From NCBI GenBank assembly GCA_946625225.1, contig CAMOTA010000045.1, positions 1 through 19,882 on the forward strand: a DNA stretch of 19,882 bases. The letters are read 5' to 3'. Shown one piece after another: positions 1 through 6,928 of the stretch. The notes below the pieces were generated by a model, which did no database searches, had not been told where the DNA came from, and saw only the letters and a program-made list of their open reading frames with translations. Every line of letters starts with the position of its first letter. Positions within the stretch are counted from its first letter, which is position 1. This stretch comes from UBA9715 sp003452695 (GTDB lineage: Bacteria > Actinomycetota > Coriobacteriia > Coriobacteriales > Eggerthellaceae). The translations under genes were made by a program, and so were the position numbers.

Positions 1-1
1 C

Positions 2-214
2 GACACCGGCACCGCCAAGTTCGGCATCATGATGGTCATCGTGGCGCTGCTCGCCATCCTGTGCATCGTCATGCCGCTGCTGCCGCCTTCGATGTTCGGC
101 GGCGTACCGTTCTCGCGTTCGCCGATGGCGCTGCCGCTCATGGCAACCGGCATGCTGCTGCCGTTCGCGTTCTTCTTCATCTTCGCTGGCCCGCAGGCCA
201 TCAAGAACCGCTAA
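2..214 (+). CDS. C-terminal part of an unidentified membrane protein (5' end outside window)
   Basis: The reading frame is open from the first bases of the window (first full codon at 2) and ends at TAA 212-214, so only about 70 C-terminal residues are visible. They begin DTGTAKFGIMMV and contain two strongly hydrophobic stretches, roughly residues 8-28 and 42-64, separated by a short Pro/Gly-rich loop (PPSMFGGVPFSRSP). The tail is short and basic (QAIKNR) and probably cytoplasmic. A strong terminator follows 42 bases later, so this is the last gene of its operon. No motif identifies the family. An internal ATG at 29 is unlikely to be the start, because the frame stays open upstream and no ribosome binding site precedes it. 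Confidence 0.7.
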   Translation, partial: DTGTAKFGIMMVIVALLAILCIVMPLLPPSMFGGVPFSRSPMALPLMATGMLLPFAFFFIFAGPQAIKNR

Positions 215-256
215 GCGGAAAACCCGCAAAGCGCAGAAGAAGCGCACCAAGCACGA

Positions 257-287
257 AGAGAGCCCCCGACATCGGGGGCTCTCTTTT
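257..287 (+). terminator. Rho-independent terminator of the membrane-protein operon
   Basis: A perfect 12-bp stem (257-268 with 273-284, AGAGAGCCCCCG / CGGGGGCTCTCT) has a 4-base loop and ends in TTTT. It lies 42 bases after the stop codon at 214. The T-run is on the plus strand, so it ends plus-strand transcripts. Confidence 0.9.
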
Positions 288-743
288 GCGCTGGAACGCT
301 TGGAAGATAGTTGGAAAGCGCTTTCCGTATGAGGGACATCTTCCCAACCACGATGAATTTACTTGCCAAAAGGGGCGCATTCTGCTCTCCCGAGGCAGGG
401 ATTGATGGAAAGGAATCCAACGGAGAGCAGAACCCGTTGTCGCAATGGGCAACAATCCTCGTTGTCGACGCATCGCGCGATGCAATTCGTTCGCCTGTGC
501 CAGGCGCGCCGCACAACGGGTCGTGGCGGCGCTGCAGCCAAATAGATGCTAGGGGACCGAATTTATGCCGCGGCGCGACTCGCGGGCTTCGGATGCACGG
601 GACTGCAGATCGCGATTAGCGTACCCCCATGCCATAAACTGCGCGTGAACGGCTTGGGTGGTATGTGTTCATGCTGGCGATACGCCCCAGGGCAGCCATC
701 CCAAGGCCCCCAGCTGGTTGGCGGCTGCATTGGAAGTGGCAAC
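288..743. other. Gene-free stretch with one nested inverted repeat
   Basis: No reading frame here has a ribosome binding site and a recognisable protein; the ORFs on both strands are short and uncharacteristic. The only clear structure is a nested inverted repeat at 380-432. The stretch lies between two terminators pointing towards each other, so it should be largely untranscribed unless it holds its own RNA gene. Confidence 0.6.
380..432. repeat. Nested inverted repeat, possible structured RNA
   Basis: Perfect 11-bp arms TTCTGCTCTCC (380-390) and GGAGAGCAGAA (422-432) enclose a second 5-bp stem, GGATT (399-403) with AATCC (414-418). The nesting gives a two-tier hairpin without a T-run. It could be a small RNA, a protein-binding palindrome or a decayed repeat. 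Confidence 0.55.
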
Positions 744-777
744 AAAAAAACGCCGGCCCGAACGAACCGGACCGGCG
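744..777 (-). terminator. Rho-independent terminator of rplJ-rplL
   Basis: On the minus strand a 10-bp stem with one mismatch (768-777 with 751-760) is followed by seven T residues (744-750 on the complement). It lies about 40 bases beyond the rplL stop codon and ends the stalk-protein operon. Confidence 0.9.
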
Positions 778-817
778 CTTTCGCACGTGAAGGCTGGCCA
801 TTGGCCAGCGGCGGCAG

Positions 818-1198
818 CTACTTGATGGTAACGGCGGCGCCGGCTTCCTCCAGCTTGGCCTTGATTTCCTCGGCCTTGTCCTTGGCAACGCCTTCCTGGA
901 TGGCCTTCGGAGCGCCCTCGACGGTCTCCTTGGCTTCCTTCAGGCCCAGGCCGGTAATCTCGCGCACGACCTTGATGACGGCGATCTTGTTGTCGCCGAA
1001 GCCCTCGAGCACGACGTCGAACTCGGTCTTCTCTTCGGCGGCAGCCTCGCCACCGGCAGCCGGGCCGGCAACGGCAACAGCGGCCGGAGCGGCGGCGGAA
1101 ACGCCGAACTCTTCCTCGATCATCTTCACGAGCTCGGAAGCCTCGAGCAGCGACATTTCCTTCAGTGCCTCGATAATCTCTTCTTTGGTGGCAGCCAT
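818..1198 (-). CDS. rplL: 50S ribosomal protein L7/L12
   Basis: This is the ribosomal stalk protein, present as dimers bound to L10, which recruits and activates the translational GTPases on the 50S subunit. The 126-aa length is usual for the family. Residues 1-30 (MAATKEEIIEALKEMSLL) are the dimerisation and L10-binding helices. Residues about 33-55 are the Ala/Gly-rich flexible hinge. Residues about 56-126 are the globular domain, with the conserved run KIAVIKVVREITGLGLKEAK and the downstream ETVEGAPKAI that contact elongation factors. The ATG at 1198 is preceded by AGGAAAG at a suitable distance. The gene lies 161 bases downstream of rplJ in the usual order and ends in a strong terminator. 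Identification is certain from the sequence. Confidence 0.98.
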   Translation of the reverse strand: MAATKEEIIEALKEMSLLEASELVKMIEEEFGVSAAAPAAVAVAGPAAGGEAAAEEKTEFDVVLEGFGDNKIAVIKVVREITGLGLKEAKETVEGAPKAIQEGVAKDKAEEIKAKLEEAGAAVTIK

Positions 1199-1220
1199 AT
1201 CAGCTTTCCTTTCGTTATGC

Positions 1221-1239
1221 GGCGAACCCTTCGTTCGCC
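1221..1239 (-). other. Hairpin just upstream of the rplL ribosome binding site
   Basis: A perfect 7-bp stem, GGCGAAC / GTTCGCC, with a 5-base loop sits in the rplJ-rplL spacer about 10 bases before the rplL Shine-Dalgarno sequence. It could affect RNA processing or the stronger translation rplL needs (several L12 copies per L10). That role is inference. Confidence 0.45.
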
Positions 1240-1338
1240 TTGCGGCCTTGCGGCCTGCCTTTACTTATGTCGTTCATGCGGCCCGCGCGCCTGCGCGTTC
1301 GGGCCACGTGTGCGGGACAGCGCGGCAAGCAAGCTTGC

Positions 1339-1361
1339 AGCGCAGCCGCCCTGGCTGCGCT
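1339..1361 (-). other. Hairpin overlapping the rplJ stop codon
   Basis: A perfect 9-bp stem, AGCGCAGCC / GGCTGCGCT, with a 5-base loop covers the rplJ stop region (1360-1362). There is no T-run, so it is not a classical terminator. It may mark an mRNA processing or stability site between rplJ and rplL. Confidence 0.45.
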
Positions 1362-1878
1362 AGGCAGCCTTCTGGTCGGCAATCTGCTGAATCTGTCGCG
1401 CAAGGCCGCTCGGCACGCCGTTGATGCACACGGCAAGGCCACGGGCCACGCCAGAGATTGCGCCGGCGATCTGCGCCAGCAGCACCTCCTTGGAAGGCAG
1501 GGAAGCAATGGCCTTCACTTCCTCGGCAGTGACGAACGCGCCGTCCATCATGCCGCCCTTCACCTCCAGATTGCTGTTGTCCTTCGCGAACTCGGTAACG
1601 GCCTTTGCGGCAGCCGCCACGTCGCCAGCGCAGAACACGAATGCGGACGGACCCTCCAGGATCTCGTCCATGTTCGCCAGTTCCAGCTCGGCCAGAGCCT
1701 TCTTCATAACGGTGTTCTTGTACACCTTCATGATGGAACCGGTTTCGCGGATGGAGCGACGGAGCGCCTCGACCTCTTTCACGGTAAGTCCGCAGGCATC
1801 GACGACCCACATGGCGCTTACGCCTTCCAGGTCGGCCTTGATGTTCTCCATCATCTCGATATTGCGAGCATTGGGCAT
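1360..1878 (-). CDS. rplJ: 50S ribosomal protein L10
   Basis: L10 anchors the L7/L12 stalk to 23S rRNA and represses its own operon by binding the mRNA leader. The 172-aa product matches the family's usual length. The N-terminal domain carries the conserved pattern VVDACGLTVKEVEALRRSIR, followed by MKVYKNTVMKKALAE; the C-terminal helix ending GLARQIQQIADQKAA is the L12-binding tail. The frame is open further upstream, but the ATG at 1878 is chosen because AAGGAGGT (1887-1894) lies 8 bases before it and homology begins there (MPNARNIEMMENIKADLEG). It is transcribed with rplL after an L10-type leader. L11 and L1 are not adjacent. Confidence 0.97.
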   Translation of the reverse strand: MPNARNIEMMENIKADLEGVSAMWVVDACGLTVKEVEALRRSIRETGSIMKVYKNTVMKKALAELELANMDEILEGPSAFVFCAGDVAAAAKAVTEFAKDNSNLEVKGGMMDGAFVTAEEVKAIASLPSKEVLLAQIAGAISGVARGLAVCINGVPSGLARQIQQIADQKAA

Positions 1879-1932
1879 TTGGTTGCACCTCCTTCGTTTC
1901 CAAATCGTGTTCCGCACCTTCAGGCAGAATCG

Positions 1933-2056
1933 ATTCGAAAAGAAACGACCCCTGCCGTCCAAAGACAGCAGGGGTCGCACGCAACCAATCGGAGCAACCA
2001 CCTCGGCGGGCCGCTTGCGCGTTTGAACCCTTGCGGGTACCAGCTGTCTTCGGTAG
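1933..2056 (-). ncRNA. L10-binding mRNA leader with attenuator hairpin
   Basis: Read on the minus strand, the rplJ 5' untranslated region contains CCGAAGACAGCTGGTACCC (ending at 2053) and GCCGAGGTGGT (2007-1997). These two conserved sequence blocks flank the L10-binding kink-turn region in Firmicutes and Actinobacteria L10 leaders. Next comes a perfect 10-bp GC-rich stem (1968-1977 with 1946-1955, CGACCCCTGC / GCAGGGGTCG) leading into TTTCTTTTCGAAT, a terminator-like attenuator about 60 bases before the rplJ start. The known family role is feedback: excess L10-L12 complex binds the leader and lowers expression. The assignment rests on recalled consensus blocks, so exact boundaries are approximate. 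Confidence 0.8.
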
Positions 2057-2099
2057 CGGAACGTTTTTACCGTTCGCGCTGCTAAAATGCAGCCGTACC

Positions 2100-2130
2100 A
2101 TAGTACCCGCTGGCACGCCCCTTTGCCCAA
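2100..2130 (-). promoter_or_regulatory. Possible rplJ promoter
   Basis: On the minus strand TTGGGC (2125-2130) and TACTAT (2100-2105) are placed as -35 and -10 boxes, with a long 19-base spacer. They lie just upstream of the L10 leader, where the promoter must be. Match quality is modest. Confidence 0.35.
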
Positions 2131-2166
2131 ATTCGACCGTTTCTCCATGTGTGTCGGGGGCGGCGG

Positions 2167-2276
2167 GTGTGTCAGGGGGACGTGTGTCAGGGGGACGTTT
2201 CTCTTGACACACGCTTTCCCACACGCCCTCCGACGCCTCGCGTGCGCGTGTCAAGAGAAGCGTCCCCCTGACACAC
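2167..2276. repeat. Palindromic repeat element (GTGTCAGGGGGACG family)
   Basis: Two direct 15-bp copies of GTGTGTCAGGGGGAC (2167-2181 and 2182-2196) are followed by CTCTTGACACACGC. The 33-bp block 2182-2214 recurs inverted at 2244-2276 with 31 of 33 positions matching, around a 29-base spacer. Within each arm GTGTCA and TGACAC form shorter inverted ends. The element lies between the divergent rplJ and purB promoter regions. It resembles dispersed REP-like palindromes that REP-associated tyrosine transposases (RAYTs) mobilise; that link is inference, as no transposase is in the window. Confidence 0.8.
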
Positions 2277-2371
2277 TTCGCCCGCTAAGCAATGAACAGG
2301 CCCGACGCCGCCGCGATAGGGGCGTTTTCGTGGTATTCTTTGCGGGTATCCCACGACAAGAGGAGAAGCAC

Positions 2372-3715
2372 ATGATCGATCGCTACACGCGACCCGCGAT
2401 GGGGGCTATCTGGGAATTGCAGAACAAGTTTGCAATCTGGAAGGAAATCGAGGTCCTGGCGTGCGAGGCGCAAGCCGAACTTGGCCAGGCGGGCATAACG
2501 CGCGAAGAGGCTGAATGGATTCGCCAGCACGCCGATTTCACGGTGGAGCGCATCGACGAGATAGAGCAGGTTACCAACCACGACGTCATCGCGTTCCTTA
2601 CGAACATGGCCGAATACATCGACGCCGATTTGCCCGAGGGCATGGAGCCGCCCAGCCGTTGGGTGCACTATGGCATGACGAGCAGCGATTTGGGCGATAT
2701 GGCGCTGTGTTATCAGATTACCCAGGCTTGCGACATCATCATCGAAAACATTCGCAAGCTCGGCGAAGCATGCAAGAAGCGCGCCTTCGAGTTCAAGGAC
2801 ACATTGTGCGTGGGGCGCACGCACGGCATATCGGCCGAGCCCATGACCTTCGGCATGAAGTTCGGCAGCTGGACATGGATGCTGAAGCGCGACCTGGAAC
2901 GTATGGAGCAGGCGCGCGCCATGATAGCCACGGGCGCCATATCCGGAGCCGTGGGGTCGTATTCCAGCATCGACCCGTTCGTCGAAGAGTACGTGTGCGA
3001 AAAGCTGGGCCTTGTACCCGACCCGTTGTCGACGCAGGTCATTGCGCGAGACCGTCATGCCCAGGTTATGACGACGCTTGCCACGGTGGCTTCCACGCTC
3101 GAGTCCATTGCCATGCAGGTGCGCCTGCTTCAGCAGACCGACGTCATCGAAGCAGAAGAGCCCTTCAAGAAAGGCCAGAAGGGGTCGTCGGCCATGCCGC
3201 ACAAGCGCAATCCCATTACAGTGGAGCGCGTCTGCGGCCTGTCGCGCATCGTGAAGGCAAACGCGCAGGTGGCGCTGGACGATGTGGCGTTGTGGTACGA
3301 GCGCGACATCAGCCATTCCGGCGCCGAACGCGTGGCCCTGGCCGACAGCTTCATTGCGCTGGACTACATGTTCGGCAAGATGCAGCCGCTCCTGGAGGGC
3401 CTGTTCGTCTATCCGGCGAAGATGGAGCACAACCTGTGGCGCACGCGCGGCCTGATATTCTCGTCGAAGGTTATCCTAGAGCTCGTACAGACGGGCATCA
3501 CGCGCGAGGACGCGTATGTTATCGTGCAGCGCAACGCCATGCAGGTATGGGAAGACATCCAGAACGCCGTTGACGGCCCGTCGTATCGCGAGCGCTTGGA
3601 GGCCGATCCCGACTGCTCGCTTTCGTCCGAGCAGCTGGATGCCATCTTCGACCCTTGGGCGTTCCTGCAGCGTATCGATGCGATTTTCGACCGACTGGAA
3701 GCGGTGCGGTTCTAG
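2372..3715 (+). CDS. purB: Adenylosuccinate lyase
   Basis: It cleaves SAICAR to AICAR plus fumarate, and adenylosuccinate to AMP plus fumarate, in purine synthesis. The 447-aa product has the fumarase/aspartase-superfamily layout. GMTSSDLGDMA (101-111) is the first conserved block, VGRTHGISAEP (147-157) holds a catalytic-region His, and GSSAMPHKRNP (271-281) is the signature loop with the catalytic Ser. The frame is open far upstream through the palindromic repeat, but the ATG at 2372 follows AGAGGAG at about 6 bases and starts with the expected MIDRYTRPAMGAIW. The citrate synthase gene follows after 29 bases, so the two are probably cotranscribed. Another purine gene, purE, lies 5.4 kb away on the other strand. 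Confidence 0.97.
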   Translation: MIDRYTRPAMGAIWELQNKFAIWKEIEVLACEAQAELGQAGITREEAEWIRQHADFTVERIDEIEQVTNHDVIAFLTNMAEYIDADLPEGMEPPSRWVHYGMTSSDLGDMALCYQITQACDIIIENIRKLGEACKKRAFEFKDTLCVGRTHGISAEPMTFGMKFGSWTWMLKRDLERMEQARAMIATGAISGAVGSYSSIDPFVEEYVCEKLGLVPDPLSTQVIARDRHAQVMTTLATVASTLESIAMQVRLLQQTDVIEAEEPFKKGQKGSSAMPHKRNPITVERVCGLSRIVKANAQVALDDVALWYERDISHSGAERVALADSFIALDYMFGKMQPLLEGLFVYPAKMEHNLWRTRGLIFSSKVILELVQTGITREDAYVIVQRNAMQVWEDIQNAVDGPSYRERLEADPDCSLSSEQLDAIFDPWAFLQRIDAIFDRLEAVRF

Positions 3716-3744
3716 GAAGCACGCTGGAGGCAGAAAGGAAGACG

Positions 3745-5106
3745 ATGACCAACGCCAGCATAGACCATACGTTCGAGCTGTACGAGCTGTTCTCGTCCAT
3801 TAACACGATCGACCCATCGTTCTACAATCGCTACGACGTGAAGCGAGGCCTGCGCAACGCCGATGGAACGGGCGTGCTTGCGGGCGTTACCAACATTTCC
3901 AACGTGCACGGCTACCTTATATCCGACGACGTGAAGATTCCCGACGAAGGGTCGCTTCTCTACCGCGGATACGAACTGTACGATTTGCTCGGGAGCCCGG
4001 GCAACGATCGCAGGTTCGCGTTCGAAGAGATTGCATACCTGCTGTTGCTGGGACATTTGCCCACGCGCGAGGGGCTGAACCATTTCGTCCGCATTATCGA
4101 TTCGGAGCGCAATCTGCCCGACGGCTTCACGGTTTCGCTGGTAATGCACGATATGCCGCCCGACCTGATGAACCTGCTGGCGCGTTCCATTCTGCTGCTG
4201 TATTCCTACGATACCGATGCGGAAGAGCGCACGCCCGAACACGAGATATACACGGCCGCCAGTCTGATTTCGCGCCTGCCGCGCATCATGGTGCTGGCGT
4301 ACTATGCCAAGCAGGCACGTTTCGCGAACGGGTCGATGATCATGCATCCCTTCATTCCGGGGCAGTCCACGGCCGAGACCATCTTGTCGATGCTGCGCCC
4401 GGACCGGCAGTTCGCGCCGGAAGAAGCGCGAATGCTGGATATCATGCTGTGTCTGCACGCCGAGCATGGCGGCGGCAACAACTCCACGTTCACCACACGC
4501 GTGCTGTCGTCTGCCGAGACCGACCCCTATTCCACCTATGCTGCCGCCATCGGGTCGCTGAAGGGCAGCCGTCATGGTGGGGCCAACCACAAGGTGCTGG
4601 CCATGCAGGCCGAGGCCAAACGCGAAATCGCCGATTGGGAAGACGACGGCCAGGTTGCGGATTTCCTTACGCGCATCGTGAAAAAGGAGGCCTACGACCG
4701 TTCGGGGCTTATCTATGGCATGGGCCATGCGGTGTACACGAAGTCCGACCCGCGCGCGGTAATCTGCAAGCGCTTTGCCGAGCGTTTGGCCGTCGGCACC
4801 GAATTCGAAGCCGAGCTGAACCTGCTGAAGAGCATCGAGCGGCTCTCGCCGGAAATCCTGCGCACCGTGAAAGGCACGTCCAAGGACGTGTGCGCCAACG
4901 TGGACATGTATTCGGGCATGGTGTATTCGATGCTCGGCATTCCCGAGGACCTGTTCACGCCCTTGTTCGCATGTGCGCGCATGGCGGGTTGGGCGGCGCA
5001 CCGCTTCGAGGAAATCGTGTCGGGTAAACGCATTATCCGGCCTGCTTACAAGGCTACGTTCCCGGCGCGCCAACCGCGCCCCTACGTGCCCATCGACGAG
5101 CGATAG
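3745..5106 (+). CDS. gltA: Citrate synthase (citrate/2-methylcitrate synthase family)
   Basis: It condenses acetyl-CoA with oxaloacetate to form citrate. In an anaerobe this most likely feeds 2-oxoglutarate and glutamate synthesis. The 453-aa product carries the family's active-site blocks: LHAEHGGGNNST (237-248), GSRHGGANHK (274-283, catalytic His 277), GMGHAVYTKSDPR (325-337) and NVDMYSGMVYSMLGIP (385-400, catalytic Asp 387). The extended N-terminus with FYNRYDVKRGLRN and LAGVTNISNVHGY is typical of the longer citrate synthases of anaerobic Gram-positives. The start at 3745 follows GAAAGGAAG and gives MTNASIDHTFELYELF. It lies 29 bases after purB and 9 bases before a small membrane-protein gene. 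A 2-methylcitrate synthase cannot be excluded from sequence alone, but no prp-type genes are nearby. Confidence 0.93.
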   Translation: MTNASIDHTFELYELFSSINTIDPSFYNRYDVKRGLRNADGTGVLAGVTNISNVHGYLISDDVKIPDEGSLLYRGYELYDLLGSPGNDRRFAFEEIAYLLLLGHLPTREGLNHFVRIIDSERNLPDGFTVSLVMHDMPPDLMNLLARSILLLYSYDTDAEERTPEHEIYTAASLISRLPRIMVLAYYAKQARFANGSMIMHPFIPGQSTAETILSMLRPDRQFAPEEARMLDIMLCLHAEHGGGNNSTFTTRVLSSAETDPYSTYAAAIGSLKGSRHGGANHKVLAMQAEAKREIADWEDDGQVADFLTRIVKKEAYDRSGLIYGMGHAVYTKSDPRAVICKRFAERLAVGTEFEAELNLLKSIERLSPEILRTVKGTSKDVCANVDMYSGMVYSMLGIPEDLFTPLFACARMAGWAAHRFEEIVSGKRIIRPAYKATFPARQPRPYVPIDER

Positions 5107-5115
5107 GAGACGGCG

Positions 5116-5541
5116 GTGCCGACGGGTTTGTCGGGTGCCAGCGCGCTTGCAAGCGCGGCCGCGGCGCCCACTTCGGAACAACTTGCCCTCTGGGCGGCCG
5201 AGGAGCTGTGGGATTGGCACGTGCGCACGCTGTTCGCCCTCGTGTGCGTGGTGGCGGTCGTCTCGGCCATCGTGGTGTATGTTGCCTGCGGGCACGAGCG
5301 CAACCGTGGTGCCGATTCGTCCGGACGCGCGCGGCGCTATTTGGGGCGCATAGCGGTGGCGCTGGCCGTGGTCGGCGGGGCCGAGTCGATGTTTTTCAGG
5401 GATTCGGCAACGACGCTGCTGATAGCCGCAACGGCTGCGATCATCGGCTTCGTTGGCCTGCGCATGCCTGCTGGCGACGGAGCGCAGGCCGTTGCCCCGG
5501 ACGATGTTCCGCCCGGCGATGGCACCCAGGCCAAGTCGTAA
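5116..5541 (+). CDS. Small membrane protein of unknown function
   Basis: This 141-aa product starts at GTG 5116, preceded by TAGGAGACGG that overlaps the citrate synthase stop codon, so translation is probably coupled. Three hydrophobic segments are visible: about residues 37-58 (TLFALVCVVAVVSAIVVYV), 77-92 (IAVALAVVGGAES) and 97-115 (TTLLIAATAAIIGFVGL). The N-terminal 30 residues are Ala-rich and the last 25 are polar and probably cytoplasmic. No conserved motif or family is recognised. The position makes it the last gene of a purB-gltA run. The 53-bp inverted repeat begins 10 bases after its stop. Confidence 0.65.
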   Translation: MPTGLSGASALASAAAAPTSEQLALWAAEELWDWHVRTLFALVCVVAVVSAIVVYVACGHERNRGADSSGRARRYLGRIAVALAVVGGAESMFFRDSATTLLIAATAAIIGFVGLRMPAGDGAQAVAPDDVPPGDGTQAKS

Positions 5542-5550
5542 GTGCAGCAG

Positions 5551-5721
5551 GCTCCCGGTCGCAGGGCCGCGGTCCCGCAGGGGCCCCGGGGCGGGGAAAG
5601 GGGTGAGCGCGATTCTGCAGGCACAAATCCTGATATATGTATTGGCGAAGCCGAAGCCAAGCCCGAATCCCCTTTCCCCGCCCCGGGGCCCCTGCGGGAC
5701 CGCGGCCCTGCGACCGGGAGC
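5551..5721. repeat. Perfect 53-bp inverted repeat element
   Basis: The 53 bases 5551-5603 are an exact reverse complement of 5669-5721, with a 65-base unique loop between them. The arms are extremely GC-rich and contain sub-palindromes such as GGGCCCCGGGGC. The match stops sharply at both ends. There is no clean T-run, so it is more than a terminator. It looks like a small non-autonomous palindromic element (MITE/REP-like) or a very stable hairpin that separates the citrate synthase run from the shikimate-kinase-like gene. It encodes no recognisable protein. Confidence 0.92.
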
Positions 5722-5796
5722 TTCATAGCGGGTCATGTCCGATGAAGGCGCCGTTCCATTTCCGATTTACCAGCTATTCCCACGATGGAGGACTAC

Positions 5797-6315
5797 ATGA
5801 AAGGCAATGCGGGAAATATCGTACTCATCGGCATGCCGGGCGCGGGCAAATCCACGCTGGGCGTGGTGCTGGCCAAGATACTGAACAAGGACTTCCTTGA
5901 TGCCGACCTGGCCATTCAAAAACGCTATGGCAAGACCCTGCAGGGCATTATCGACGAGCGGGGGGTGCAGGGGTTCATCGAAGCGGAGAACCAGGTGCTC
6001 TGCGGCCTTGAACCCGAGAACTGCGTGGTGGCAACCGGCGGCAGCGCGGTGTATTCCGACGAGGCCATGCGCCATCTTGCCGAAACGGGTACGGTGGTCT
6101 ATTTGGAAATATCCTACGAATCGCTGGTGGGGCGCCTGATCGATTTGGACGAGCGCGGCGTCGTGCTGAAGGGCGGCGTTTCCATGAGCCTGCGCGATTT
6201 GTACGACGAGCGCAAGCCGCTGTACGAACATTATGCCCAGCACACCGTGAACATCGATGACCTGAGCATAACTGCCGCCGCCCGAAAGGTGGCCCGCGCA
6301 ATACCCATGCAATAG
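5797..6315 (+). CDS. Shikimate-kinase-like P-loop kinase with altered substrate residues
   Basis: The 172-aa product is a nucleoside-monophosphate-kinase fold protein of the AroK family. GMPGAGKST (12-20) is the Walker A loop, DAD (35-37) corresponds to the metal/shikimate Asp pair, GGS (81-83) replaces the usual GGG, and R139 in ERKPLY matches a conserved shikimate contact. Two canonical residues appear changed: the Arg of the FRxxE motif is Ile in FIEAE (60-64), and the lid RPLL is replaced by RGVVLKGG. The start at 5797 is preferred over ATG 5785 because GGAGG (5787-5791) lies 5 bases before it. The gene converges on iorB with only 16 bases between stops. It may be a true shikimate kinase variant or a related small-molecule kinase; the family is secure, the substrate is not. 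Confidence 0.8.
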   Translation: MKGNAGNIVLIGMPGAGKSTLGVVLAKILNKDFLDADLAIQKRYGKTLQGIIDERGVQGFIEAENQVLCGLEPENCVVATGGSAVYSDEAMRHLAETGTVVYLEISYESLVGRLIDLDERGVVLKGGVSMSLRDLYDERKPLYEHYAQHTVNIDDLSITAAARKVARAIPMQ

Positions 6316-6331
6316 GTTATGGTGCGTTTGG

Positions 6332-6928
6332 CTAGCGTTCGAGCGCTTCGTCGATGGCCTTCAGGTTCAAATCGACGAACGCGGGCTTCACGCAAGAGCG
6401 GATGGCGCTGCGCAGGTCGTCCACGTTCAGCGGCAGATGGCCGGTGCCGATGGCGCAGGCCAGCAAAACCGTGTTCAGGGCCTTGCGGTTGCCCACGCGT
6501 TTCAGGATGGCCTCGTCGGGGACGATGACCAAACGCCCGGATTCCATGTCTACGCAGCGGCACAGTTGCTCGATAATGCGCGCGCCGCGGTACGGTTCGG
6601 GGCTGAGCGCCGCGGTGACCGGCTGGATTGCCGTCGTCGCGCTGACGAGCACGCCCGAAGGGGCCAGGTACGGCAGCACGCGAGCGCCTTCGGAGGGCTC
6701 GAATGCCACGACCATATCGGCCGTTTCGCGCGCGATAAGCGGGGAGTGCACTTCTTCGCCGTCGTTGCCCATGCGCACGTGCGATACCACCGAGCCGCCC
6801 CGCTGCGCCATGCCGATGGTCTCGGCGGTGCGCACGTGCCAGCCCTTTTCCAAGGCCGCCTGCGCAAGGACCTTCGCTGCGAGCACCGTGCCCTGCCCGC
6901 CCACGCCGGTCAGCATGATGTTAAGCAT
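6332..6928 (-). CDS. iorB: Indolepyruvate:ferredoxin oxidoreductase beta subunit
   Basis: It is the 198-aa gamma/beta-type subunit of the 2-oxoacid:ferredoxin oxidoreductase that oxidatively decarboxylates indolepyruvate and other aryl pyruvates to aryl-acyl-CoA, reducing ferredoxin. The N-terminus MLNIMLTGVGGQGTVLAAKV has the GVGGQG loop of the POR gamma domain, and ETIGMAQRGGSVVSHVRMG (36-54) is a conserved block of the family. The ATG at 6928 overlaps the iorA stop by 8 bases and follows AAAAGGAGG, so the two subunits are translationally coupled. It is the last gene of the minus-strand pair and runs almost into the convergent shikimate-kinase-like gene. Confidence 0.94.
   Translation of the reverse strand: MLNIMLTGVGGQGTVLAAKVLAQAALEKGWHVRTAETIGMAQRGGSVVSHVRMGNDGEEVHSPLIARETADMVVAFEPSEGARVLPYLAPSGVLVSATTAIQPVTAALSPEPYRGARIIEQLCRCVDMESGRLVIVPDEAILKRVGNRKALNTVLLACAIGTGHLPLNVDDLRSAIRSCVKPAFVDLNLKAIDEALER

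Noticed and set aside
546..1424. 292-aa plus-strand ORF covering rplL
   Set aside because: It is antisense to the unmistakable L7/L12 gene, is Ser/Ala-rich low-complexity translation, and has no ribosome binding site.
2087..2371. N-terminal extension of purB
   Set aside because: It translates the palindromic repeat, and the family start with its ribosome binding site is at 2372.
3712..5736. 674-aa minus-strand ORF
   Set aside because: It is a shadow of the citrate synthase gene and the inverted repeat, with His/Arg-rich translation and no family.
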